DNA of 64,000 nucleotides from Septoria linicola (lineage: Eukaryota > Ascomycota > Dothideomycetes > Mycosphaerellales > Mycosphaerellaceae): positions 2,542,001-2,606,000 of the forward strand of contig CP099419.1 of the NCBI GenBank assembly GCA_024114885.1, given 5' to 3'. Below, piece after piece: positions 29,549 to 40,099 of the stretch. Under the pieces are notes generated by a model. The model saw nothing but the letters and a program-made list of their open reading frames with translations, did not search any database and had not been told where the DNA came from. Within the stretch, counting starts at the first letter, position 1. Each line of letters starts with the position of its first letter. The position numbers and the translations under genes are program-made.

Positions 29549-31603
29549 ATGCCTGAAGCGGCAGCAGTGGCCAACAATGGCGCTGCGGCACAGGACGACT
29601 GGACCGCCAAGCTATGGTCCGTCGGCAAGAGTGTTGCCATGTTCGTGGCCATACAGTTCGCAATGAAGCAGTTCATGGGAGGAGGCGGCGGCCAGAAAGC
29701 TGCACCATCAGTCCCATCAACGACTCCAGGCGTAGAGTCTGTGCCGGGAGAATACAGTGCCATACCACAAACGCTGTTTCCACTATGGCCTACCGACGCG
29801 ACTGTCGATGTCAGTCTATACATCTCGCCGAGTGTGGTCATGCCGGCATTCAGTGCCATGTCAGCCGATAGCTTGATCGTGAAAGAGACGAACTTCTCCT
29901 TGGATAGATCTGCGAAGGACCACAGGGAGGTGCAGAAGACTTTTACAGTGCCAAAGAGCGTGCAGAACAACGGAACATTGTTCGCGCACATCTTCGTGGC
30001 ACAGAGCGGCGCAGAACTAGATCCTGCATCGCCTTCTTACGATCACAAAAAGGCATACCGCATGCTTCGCCCGATCACTTCCTATCTGGCCAAGAAGAAA
30101 GTACACAAGGTCCGCAATCTGCTCGGAGCCCAGGATGCCGCTGAAGTTGAATCTGTCGAGGAAGAGCCCATGGGGCCCTCTGTGGCTTCCTACTACCACC
30201 CAAACTTTACTCTGTCCTTCGTGCCAGACGTTGGCAATGTGCAATGGTCCACCCTACACCCGGCAGTGAAGCAGTTCTACACTCTGGAGGCATCAGGAGC
30301 GCGCGACGAGACAGGCAAGAACACCTGGTACTATCCAGTGCTGTACCTCAACACGTTCTGGCAACTCAAGTCGCAAATGATAGAGCTCAACTCCACCATC
30401 CCACAAACTACACTACCGATAAACGTTGATCTGAGCACTCTGGCTAGCTGGCAATTCAGTGTCATGTGCAGCATGGATGAGGGTATGAAGGAGACTGCAC
30501 GCAAAGCTGCTCATGGCGAGAGCACCCCTGGTGGCGGAGATGGCTCTGAAATGGAGCTGATCAAAGAGACACTCCTGGACACGAACCCCTGGCTCCTTGG
30601 CACAACTGTAGCTGCTAGTCTGCTACACATGATCTTTGAGTTGCTCGCCTTCAAGAGTGACGTTGGTCATTGGCGCAAGAAGAAGGACAACGTGGGGGTT
30701 TCTTTCCGCACCATCCTGGCCAACGTGGTGATGCAAACCATCATCTTCCTGTATCTCATGGACAACAACGACAACACCAGCTGGATGATTCTGTTTGGCC
30801 AAGGTATGGGCATCGCAATCGAAGCATGGAAGATCACCAAAACAGTCGATGTCCGCGTCCGCCAGCCCGCTCCAGGCTCTTACGCGTACAAGCTCGGCCT
30901 TCCATATACCGTCGTCTTCGAAGACAAGCACAAGCTCAGTGAAACCGAAGAGCAGACCGAAGAATATGACAAGATTGCGTTCAAGTACATGGGCTATTTG
31001 GCCGTGCCCCTCCTCCTCGCATACGCCATCTACTCACTGTACTACGAAGAACACAAGTCCTGGTACAGCTTCATCATCACCACCCTCGTAGGAAGTGTAT
31101 ACGCTTACGGCTTCCTCATGATGGTATGTACCTCCCAGACCGTAACCCTCCATCCGCCGTGTTCGCATGCTAACACCTCACAGGTCCCAGCCCTCTACAT
31201 CAACTACCGCCTCAAATCCGTCGCACACATGCCCGGCCGCACCATGGCCTACAAGTTCCTCAACACCTTCATCGACGACCTCTTTGCTTTCACAATCAAA
31301 ATGCCCATCCTGCACCGTCTGGCCACTCTCCGTGACGATGTGATCTTCTTCGTGTACTTGTACCAAGCCTGGGCATACAAGGTCGACTACAGCCGTGTCA
31401 ACGAGTTCGGACAGGGCGGCGATGACGAGGAAGAGGAGAGCAAGAAAGCTGCCAAGCCTCTGGTGAGTGTTACTGGAGATGGTAAGAAAGCTGATTCTGA
31501 GGGCAAGGTGAAGGGAGAGCTGAATGAAAAGATTGATGGTGCCGCTGCTGCTACTGTGGCAAGTGGAAAGGATAAAGGCAGCGCGAGGAAGCGAAGAGCA
31601 TAG
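29549..31603 (+). CDS. CLPTM1-family ER membrane protein
   Basis: Exon 1 is 29549-31123 and exon 2 is 31184-31603, 664 aa. The 60-nt intron (GTATGT...TCACAG, branch GCTAAC) is a multiple of three and has no stop, so the reading frame also runs straight through it. The conserved join GFLMM-VPALYINYRLKSVAHMP shows that it is an intron. The protein has an N-terminal anchor, a large luminal domain (~80-330) and a C-terminal membrane bundle with NPWLLGTTVAASLLHMIFELLAFKSDV. Human CLPTM1 and CLPTM1L retain receptors in the ER and scramble GPI precursors respectively. The fungal role is not established. The C-terminal tail is lysine-rich. Confidence 0.93.
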   Translation: MPEAAAVANNGAAAQDDWTAKLWSVGKSVAMFVAIQFAMKQFMGGGGGQKAAPSVPSTTPGVESVPGEYSAIPQTLFPLWPTDATVDVSLYISPSVVMPAFSAMSADSLIVKETNFSLDRSAKDHREVQKTFTVPKSVQNNGTLFAHIFVAQSGAELDPASPSYDHKKAYRMLRPITSYLAKKKVHKVRNLLGAQDAAEVESVEEEPMGPSVASYYHPNFTLSFVPDVGNVQWSTLHPAVKQFYTLEASGARDETGKNTWYYPVLYLNTFWQLKSQMIELNSTIPQTTLPINVDLSTLASWQFSVMCSMDEGMKETARKAAHGESTPGGGDGSEMELIKETLLDTNPWLLGTTVAASLLHMIFELLAFKSDVGHWRKKKDNVGVSFRTILANVVMQTIIFLYLMDNNDNTSWMILFGQGMGIAIEAWKITKTVDVRVRQPAPGSYAYKLGLPYTVVFEDKHKLSETEEQTEEYDKIAFKYMGYLAVPLLLAYAIYSLYYEEHKSWYSFIITTLVGSVYAYGFLMMVCTSQTVTLHPPCSHANTSQVPALYINYRLKSVAHMPGRTMAYKFLNTFIDDLFAFTIKMPILHRLATLRDDVIFFVYLYQAWAYKVDYSRVNEFGQGGDDEEEESKKAAKPLVSVTGDGKKADSEGKVKGELNEKIDGAAAATVASGKDKGSARKRRA

Positions 31604-31865
31604 AGGAGCCTCGATTACAGAATAGATGACTTGTGTAGAGTATATATGTGCATGTTTCCAAGATGATGTAAAGCACAACTTGGAAGTACATCTGACGCGA
31701 TACATCTTCGGTTGATTCTTCTGTCCTCGAGTAAAAGTGGTTTGCGATGACAATAGTCCTATCGACAATGACATGCTGTTACTGTCCCTTCTCGCTATGC
31801 AAAATCCTCACAAACGCTAGCCCAACACAAAATGCTTCTCGTAGCATGCTGGTCGTGCTTCACTG

Positions 31866-34563
31866 CTAGATATCTTCAACCTCTTCCTCCTTGGCCGCTC
31901 GAGCCTTTGTAGTGCCGTTGCTGTTTAGCGTATCCAGGTTGATAGGGGCACCAGCTTTGGCACTCATGCCAATCGCCTGCCTTCCGGTCTCAGAGTTCTC
32001 CAAGAAATCTCGAAGCTTCTCCTTGAAGATTTCGAGTCCTTGCGAGCTGGCGGCGTTGGTCATGCGGAGCATAGGTCCCCACAGGTTCAGCGTGTAAGTT
32101 ACGTAGGCGCCCGCGCCCAGGAGAATGAGGAGAATAAAGTAGACGGGGTTGCGGAGTACTATAGAGATGATCATGTTAGTCAATGTCCGAACACAGTACG
32201 TCACGTTGATGCTTACCTGCAACGATTTCGTTCCAGCCCAGCGCCAATAGCAGACCATAGAAATAGAGGGGGACCTGTGCGATGCCACCAATTGCACTGC
32301 GCTTCGCTTCCACGTAGACACCGTCCGCAGTTTTCTTGAACCGAGTTGACAAGTCCTGCTGTCTGGCATCACTGATGACTGACATCTCTTCTTCCAGAGT
32401 CTTGTCTTCGTCTACACCGCCGATAGGATTCAAATCTTCCTCGTCCGCAGTTGTCACAGTGCTTGGCGGCTCACCAATCCATGCATCAAGAGGTGGAGGT
32501 GCTGACGTACGCGATAATTTGAACCTCGCGAGAAGAGGTATAAGCATCAACGTGCTTTCTCGAGCTTTGGTGTACATGCTCTCGATGTCATCAGTCGGTC
32601 GCCATATCCTTGGGACTCCTTCATCGTCGTAGCGGAACTTGTCTTCGAAGTTCTCGCGAAGTTTCAGCAGAAGGTTGCCTTCCATGAGCTCCTCTTCAAT
32701 CTTGTCGCGCAGTGCTCCCCACGACTTGCGGCGAAGACGCCACAGACCGACCTCAACCTCGTCGGGACTAGCATCGAAGCTGCGAGCTCTATCTGTAAAT
32801 CGAGTCTCCGCTTGCGACACTGTTTCGGTAAATACATTCCAGATGCGGTCCCAAAGATCCTTCTCAAGAGGTTTCTCGCCTTCTGCAGGAGCTCCAGAGC
32901 CTGCACGACCAGATCCCAGCTTGTTGAATTCGACACCTACGCTCTCGCTGAGTTTACTGCGCACCCATCGTTCGCTCCTTGTCGCCAGTCGTCTCATTTC
33001 ATCTTGTCGCAGGCGTGCACTGACTTCGTCCAGATCTTTACGGTAAAGGTTGAGCTGTTGCTTGTAATCACTCCAGGAAGTCCCTTCTACCAATGAAGAT
33101 CTCGCATGACTCTCGAAACGGTCCAGAGCCTTTTGCTTCTCTGTCGTAACGATCTCATGAAAGTCATAATTCGACCCCTTCTTCTGGCCAGCCTTGACCG
33201 CGCTTGAAACAGCTTCGGAGAAGTCGTAGACACCTGATTTGTGTGCAGCATTCAACTGAGCAAGGAAAAGTACTTTCAGCCTGCCATCAACTTTGGTTCC
33301 CAGCTCTGCTTGTTTCCGCTTGAATACGCCTTTGTGATATCTGCTCGCTTCTTCCTCGAAGCTGCTAAGCACAAGCTTCCGCGCAGAAATCAGCTTCATG
33401 CCAAGGTCCGCAATGACAGAAGGCTTGCCTGCCGCGATCGCGCTATTCTGCAGTTCTTCCAGCGGCGTGATCACTTCGTCAAATGGTATCAGAACTTCCT
33501 TCGATATCTCGTCACACCGGAACTGCGCGAGAAGCTCTTGTTGAGTAGGCAGGTCTAAGTCCTTGTTGCTGTCAATTTGCTCCCAGACACCGGAGGCATA
33601 CATAGGGAAGCCATCTGCTGGGATTCGGCGGTGATATTCAGGTAGGAGGATAGGCTCGTTGTCGACCAAGCCAGCTCTCTTTGGATCCTTGAAGCCTTCT
33701 CGGAATCGCGTTCCCAGACGTGCGACTTCCTGCTCGAATTTGTCGGGCATCAAGATCTTGTGCGGCAAGGCGACAAATGCAAAGTCAAAGTAGTCTTCGA
33801 TTTTACTCTTTTCGAGTCCCGGTGGCTTCGATAGAGAGGACCATATCCTTGACAGGTCCTGTATGAGGGTCTGCTTGAGGTTTTCGAGTGGTGTAGTGCC
33901 CAAATGGTCACGGATGACGAAGAACAGCAACGTTCGGGAAACGCTCCTCGAATCCTTCAAGAACAACTGTAGGTTGACCTCAAATACAGTCTTGAGGAGA
34001 CCCATGTTGGCGCCCTGATACAGTCCAACTTGGTGCTCCCAAATGTTCACAATGAGCACCTCACTCGTTGCCAGCGCGAACAGAGCACTCTTGCGCTCAA
34101 AGTCCTGATCCTCGCCTCTTTCTCTGCCGTCTGTACCTTCCACGTCCATGACCAGGATGTTGGCCGCCATAGCCTGCCCGTCGTCAACGGCATGCTCTCG
34201 CTTGTTCTTGGACATCCATATTCCCTTTGTGGTCTGCTGTCGCTGCTGCTCGTTCATCACACCGAATTGTGTTCCGAAGAGGTAGTTGAGTAATGTGCTC
34301 TTTCCCGTGCTTTGACTGCCAAACACGGAAATCAGGTGGTAGTTGAAGCCAGCTTTCGTGATGCCCTCCACCTGCAGGTATTGTGCCAGGTTCGCATTGA
34401 ACTCCTTGTCCGAGTCGATAATCTGCACGCCATGTTCGAAGTCGCCCTTGGACAGGTCGCCATCGGCGCCTGCGAAATGGCCGTTTGGATTCATGGTGGG
34501 TGGTGAGGTGAGAGCTCGAGCAGCGGCGCTGGGCCGTCGAGGGTCTGTGGTGGTGGCCGCCAT
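31866..34563 (-). CDS. SEY1: SEY1, dynamin-like GTPase for ER membrane fusion
   Basis: Exon 1 is 34563-32217 and exon 2 is 32158-31866, with a 58-nt intron (GTAAGC...CTATAG). The joined protein is 879 aa, the usual length for this family. The GTPase domain has GSQSTGKST (82-90), TTKGIW, DVEGTDGRE (140-148) and VIRDH. A long helical stalk follows. Two closely spaced membrane helices near the C-terminus (YFYGLLLALGWNEIVA and YFILLILLGAGAYVTYTL) are split by the intron. A short charged cytosolic tail ends the protein. Known role: Sey1/RHD3/atlastin proteins tether and fuse ER tubules using GTP. An internal ATG at codon 24 is an alternative start. Confidence 0.96.
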
Positions 34564-35499
34564 GGTTTTGTTTGGTTCGCGCAGCTAAGCGAATAGCCTA
34601 CGTCTTTGTGACACTCGATCAGGTGGCTGCAGCAGGTTGGCACTTAGGTCGAAACTAGGGAGGTCCAGCGACAATTTGGTTGCAAGTACCGGAAAGGTGG
34701 GATATGCGATCATCGCCCCGTTGCCGAGACATGCACATGGAAAGAAGTCGCCAGCTATGCAACAAAGTCACAACCAACGTCATTTGTGTGTCCATGCATG
34801 TGTGATATCTTACAGTCGAGACAGTTACTCGAGACATGCGGCAACTTGTCAATGCTCTCTATTGGTACATTGTTTAGCTCGACCTCCATGGTGCTTCGCA
34901 GGCCTTGGAGGACCGTCAGCTAACAAACTTATATATTATTCTTCAGTCTTTCCAATCCGCAGTATACTGCTGTGGGCCCTTGTTGCCGCACACTGTTTCG
35001 TTGTACCCCAGTCTCGTACATGCTGTGAAGACGATCTAGACTGTTTCCCGTGCAGCACCATGCACGTAGAGCTACTCAAAGCCTTTCTCAAATCCTTCAT
35101 TCGCATGCTTCTTTCGCAGTGACGTGTTGCTGAAGTCTCCTCTGTATTTGATGAACGCCTTCGCCGTGACGAGTCAATACAATGCGTGTCGCCGTCGCCT
35201 TGAAGCAATACATCCTTATATTGCTCATCATCAGCGGGCGATCCTTGATTGTAGATACTTTCCTGGGGCTCTGCTGGGCAGCATAACAGCGCAAGTAACG
35301 CTGTGTCCACGACGAAGTCCATTCTGTGTACAGTGGAGGGGCTCATACGAGCCATATGTACTAGTGACACGAGCCGGCTGTGGAGCAATTATTCCAGTGC
35401 TGTTTCCAAGCAGCAGTGGAAGGCCCCGACCATGGGCCATAACAGAGCTGAGCACAATTGCCATCTCTGTGATTGGATGCATCGACTGTGGCCGGGATG
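34564..35499. other. Intergenic upstream of SEY1
   Basis: This 936-bp interval contains overlapping ORFs of up to 161 codons (plus, 34637-35122; minus, 34936-35388), all Cys/Arg/Ser-rich and without domains. No gene is supported. Confidence 0.4.
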
Positions 35500-36252
35500 C
35501 TAATGCATGTCTCGAGCGCTAGGCCTCGACTCAGGTGTTGGTGGCCCTCGTCGCAGACTGAAGTAATCGGTATTGCGGCCCAAAGCCCACGATGAGCAAT
35601 ACCACGATGGAGCTGGATGAGTAGACGAGTCGACAGCATCGCGGCAGTGTAACGCAAGGGCGCTGGCGTCGTTCTCGCTAGCGACTGCCTCGCATATCTT
35701 GGTCTCTCCGAGTCCATTCACCCACCACCGATAGTCGTTCTCAAAATCATCTTCGGATACACACCAGACAGAGCCGCATGGGAAGCCGCATGCCTTTTCG
35801 AGTCTGCTCGCTTCTAGCCTAGCCTCCTCGTTGTTGCAATGCATTGGCCAACCCAAACGAACACCTCTTACGTGCCTTCTATTCTCGCCAACTCTGACCT
35901 TTGCCCAACGCTCTAAGCCTTGGTCTTGAGCGTAACGCTTTCTCTTGAACGTGTTCCGACTGAAGTATGCCTTCGAGGCCGCCAGCCGCAGAACGTGGCA
36001 AGTCTGCAGAAGTCCGGGGCACTTGGACGAGTCCTCTGCCGATACGACTTCGTCATACGACACAGCGTAGGTGATGATATGGTCAAGTATGTTTCGCGGT
36101 AGGTTCAAGAGGGGGCAAAGTTGTGAATTGGCCTGTCTGAGGCATGATGGGGTGAGCAAAACATCGATCTGTTGTCCGGCTTGAAGCAATTGAGCTGGTG
36201 TCAAGTCCCTGAGAAGTTGTGACAGATTGTCTGTCTGCGCAAGGCTGGCCAT
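35500..36252 (-). CDS. F-box-like hypothetical protein
   Basis: I start the gene at the ATG at 36252, which sits in an ideal context (CACCATGGCC), giving 250 aa. The open frame continues 64 codons upstream, but that part is Cys/His/Phe-rich and looks non-coding. Layout: an N-terminal Leu-rich helix (LSQLLRDLTPAQLLQAGQQID), then LPRNILDHIITYAV, the LPxEL-type F-box-like core, then CPGLLQTCHVLRLAASKAYF, the segment that usually follows. The C-terminal ~110 residues contain Trp-rich stretches. The same three-part order is found in the 8080-8740 gene. Function is unknown. Confidence 0.65.
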   Translation of the reverse strand: MASLAQTDNLSQLLRDLTPAQLLQAGQQIDVLLTPSCLRQANSQLCPLLNLPRNILDHIITYAVSYDEVVSAEDSSKCPGLLQTCHVLRLAASKAYFSRNTFKRKRYAQDQGLERWAKVRVGENRRHVRGVRLGWPMHCNNEEARLEASRLEKACGFPCGSVWCVSEDDFENDYRWWVNGLGETKICEAVASENDASALALHCRDAVDSSTHPAPSWYCSSWALGRNTDYFSLRRGPPTPESRPSARDMH

Positions 36253-38240
36253 GGTGAGTGAGTGAATGCCAAAAGACGAAAAGGCCGCAGACAAAAGGCC
36301 CTCGCAGTAGTGGCAAGCGCGGCAGCTGGGCGATGCAGTCCCGCCATGGTGTAGTATGCCATGCTGACACTTGAGTCCTTGTTGCGCGAACCAAGTTGGG
36401 CAATCGGAGAAAGAAGCTTGGACGCCGCGTTCTTGCAGAAGCAAGATTCGAGTGCCAAGTCAGCATCTGGAAAGCGAAAAGGGTACAGCGTGCATGCAAG
36501 CCTCTCGCGCTAACGATGGGACTTTGGTGGAGGAGTGTCTCTCTTGCGTGTCGACATCGCCGGATCGCGCTGGACACGATTCGTGATGCCGTGCGAACGA
36601 CCTCCGTGCTTGTTACTGGTCGTCATTGTTGTCACTCGGCCAGAATCTGAGCCGAATTGCTACTTGCGGATGCAATGTGCCAGACAGTTTGGCACAAGCA
36701 GGCCTAGTCCTACCATGGACAGCGTAAGGCCTGCTCGTAACAGGTCATGCAGGCAGGTTGGCAGGCACAACCTTCTCAGCTACGATGCCCTTCGGCGCCG
36801 CTCCGAGCACGATCAAAGGTTTACCTCACAAGGGGCGTCCGCTGTGTGCTTCCATGATTTTGCCGAAACGTGCTAGGTTTCTAGCTTGCTGGACGACAGA
36901 GAGAACTTGGAGGTGCCCATGTTCGTCCATTGCCGGAGCGCGGCCGTATGGCCACCTTCCTCCTTGGAGCTCGCAAGCAGGCAAACCACACACATGTCAA
37001 CCCTCGCCGCGCGGCAATACGAGCCAAAGAATGTGGCGACCTACACTGATGGTCGTGCGATGAGACTTGGGGCGAATCAGGATCGAGATGTGGTCTGTGT
37101 GAACTATCTATGCGTCCACGAGGTGGGCGTGCGTCTCAGGCACACCTGAACGTGCACAGTGCAGCGATCAAACGTTGGAAAATACCCGCCAGCAAGTGAT
37201 TCGGCATCAGCATCCAAGCTGAAGTCGGCTAACACTAAACGGCTTCGCAAGAAGGCTGTCCATGACAACCTGCTGATGCGTCGCTGCTGGTTCCCACTGC
37301 TTGGACGACAGACTCGTTCGAGGAATCGAGCTCGCGAAATCGTCATCATGATCGACAGGTACCTGTGGAAGTTGAGGCTGAATTACAGTTTACCGACACC
37401 TCAAACTCAGATGAGGAACTTGGTTCATAGTGCCGACGACCAGTGGTGGTGGTCCGCCACAGTGGCATACAACCAGTCCGATATCGATCATGAGTTGCTA
37501 GCGCCTGCTGAGACCTCGCCAGGGAACTGATGTCGAGCACTACATTGTCAGCCATGCAGTGGCGTATCAAGTCAGATACCTGTTCGCGTGTACAAGACAG
37601 TGGTGCCTCGTATAACGTCACTGCGGGCAGACTGACATACTTGGCACTGGACCCTAGACTCACGACCTTCACTCTTTTTTCCAGATGAAGTGTTCGCAAG
37701 ACTACGCTACTGGCCTGGCGACAAATTCACCAAGCCTCGAGGCTTGGGAGAGTTCGTGTATTCGCTCCTCCTTTGGCTGCTTGATAGTTGATGAAGTGTC
37801 CCGAAAGCCACGAAGTGACGAAACAACAGGAAGATGCGTGTATCTTATCTTTTCCTGACGAGTGTTCAGCCTCATCGGTGACACGATATCATTGCAGAAA
37901 TCCAGTCGAATATGAGGCCCCGGAACGCTTGATCACGAGGCTGTAAGGCAGATCACGCAAGTCAGGCAAGTACGAGCATATTGTCGCAGCCTCTTCAAGC
38001 ATATTCTCATGTTTTAATATACATCTCCTCGGTCCATTGGGTGGCTTAGCACTACGTTCCCTATGTTGTGCCGCGCTTGATATGTAGCGAAATGTCGCAG
38101 TCAAGTTGTGTAGTAAACAGAAGAGGCCAGTCGATCAAATCGGCTGTGTTGGTCGGCACACGTGACCGCATGATCAAGCTCCGTGCACGCATGGTTCCCG
38201 TCACAGTCTTGGAGAACGTCCAGGACAGCCTTCACGCAAC
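36253..38240. other. Gene-poor interval
   Basis: Nearly 2 kb with only conflicting ORFs of 60-123 codons and no domain. It includes the small inverted repeat TGTGCCA-N7-TGGCACA (36676-36696). The interval may be decayed sequence or regulatory space for the methyltransferase-like gene. Confidence 0.4.
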
Positions 38241-39469
38241 ATGCCGATCCCTAAGAAGGCTCAGACTGAAGGTTCATCGACCTTCAACCCTGATCAGTTC
38301 TTTGAAGCGTGGGGCAATGAAGAGCTCACCGCGCCATATGACAATGACTTTCGCAAATTCATCATCAAGTCTTTCGGACTCCGTCTGAACGACAAATATG
38401 GCTATCGAGCTACGACTGAAGTAACGCTAGTTGGAGCGCAGTCTCATATCGATGCTGGAGGAGCCAATGGTCTGCATGCTTGGTATCGCGACGGAGAAGG
38501 AAAGCCAGTAAGCAGACATACGGCATTAGATGCGCGAGACTGTATCTCATGTCAAGCATAGTCCTAAGCGTCTTCCCAGAGACCAAATCCCAACGCGACC
38601 GACATAGCTGCCTATACCGATATCTTCCGCCCTACTACTGTTACCTCAAAGGCGTTGGTAGCCTTCGGCTCCAACGCGAAGAGAGACACTGTCCGAGCCG
38701 ACATAGCCAAACATCTTCAAGCATTGTATGCTCCGCCAGATGCCGCTCGTAAGTTGGTGGTGAACAAATCGAAGGTCCACGTCAATCCTTACTTCGACGT
38801 TTCTGCATGGGCAAATCAGAATCTGGAATGGGCAGGACCTGAGGACAACACAGCGAATGTAAGATTCAGCCATGCTATTCTGCCCGTTTTATATCATCAC
38901 TTTGGCTGTGTGTGCCCGTCATACGAGTCATTGTCGTACGTATCTCAAGTTGCAAGGGGGAGGACGATCCTTGATATCGGGAGTGGGAATGGATACTGGA
39001 CCTATATGCTTCGTCGTTTCGACAGTAATCCCAAGAAGAAGCTTTCTGTGACCGCCGTGGACAACGGACTGAGCGAATGGAGAACAATGTGGGTTGACGA
39101 CACGATCGAGGCCGATGGGTATAAGTGGCTGCAGCAGAACCAGGGGGGCAAAGATGGAGTTCTCTTGCTCGTCTACCCGATGGTAGGGCTGGAGTTCACT
39201 TCGAAGATGATTAAAGCATATCGTAAGTCCGCCCAGTCTGCTGAGCAACCCAGACCTTGCTAACACATGATTCAGACGGCACAACAATAATCTCGGCAGG
39301 TGCTCAAAATACTAGTGGCTTCACGGCATTTGCGAAAGAGACTATAGCAGACTGGATAGCACGAGAGATGCCCGAGTGGGAGAAGGTGTTGCAAATTCCA
39401 CTGCCATCGTTTCCGGGCAAGGACGAAGCACTCTTTGTATTCGAGAAGAAAGGATCGGAAGAGAAGTAA
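38241..39469 (+). CDS. Putative SAM-dependent methyltransferase-like protein
   Basis: Exons 38241-38507, 38580-39222 and 39276-39469 (introns 72 and 53 nt; donors GTAAGC and GTAAGT) join to 367 aa. The middle of the protein has RTILDIGSGNGYWTYMLRRF, a class I methyltransferase SAM-binding motif I. It is followed by SVTAVDNGLSEWR, the acidic motif II strand. The LLLVYPMVG strand could be motif IV. The N-terminal ~190 residues are unlike common methyltransferases. I do not recognise the subfamily or substrate. The exon joins restore continuous, well-composed coding frames, so the gene model is good even though function is open. Confidence 0.75.
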
Positions 39470-40099
39470 GCTCCAAGAATCCCGAGTCTCTGATCTTTAC
39501 GACAATTGTTCAGCATTGCCGCAAGATGGAGAGGTTTGCAGGAAGTGCTATCGTGGTCGCTATTGTCAGCATGCATCGGCTCCGGGCGGGAATCCAACCG
39601 GCTGTCCTTGCGTGAGTCACATCGGCTAGCTGTTCAAAGAGAACGCCAGAAGACGAATGTAGGCTGTCAGCGAGGAATAATACGAGCACTAATTATCATC
39701 TCGCCGTTGCGAAACAACCCGCGATAATGCATGTTGATACTGACAGATCTGTCTCAGAGCTGCAAGGTGGCAGCAAGGCTAGTTAGCGAGAGCGCAGACC
39801 GCGGTTTTTAGAGCTTCACACTGGGTTCGAGAAATGTACCACCAAGAACGTTGAAGAAATATGCACTACCACACACATTGTTCTTGCAAATGAATTGCTA
39901 CATTGCATAATTATCAACCGTCACGTCTCGGACTCGGTCGCGACTGCCGCACCTCGGTTCTCTGATCAATGTGGGGAAAGCACTCGTGGAGAGCCATCTA
40001 TGAAACTTGAAGTCCTATTATGCATTTCCAACTCTCCGGGTTTAAGATGCTGCTCAATTACTCCCGGGTCCATACAGAACGCACAGATTACTTCCTGAT
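39470..40099. other. Intergenic, upstream of the Zn2Cys6 regulator
   Basis: This 630-bp interval has short ORFs only (up to 97 codons, minus). Cys-rich frames near 39435-39629 overlap the 3' end of the preceding gene and lack any known zinc-binding spacing. No gene is supported. Confidence 0.4.
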
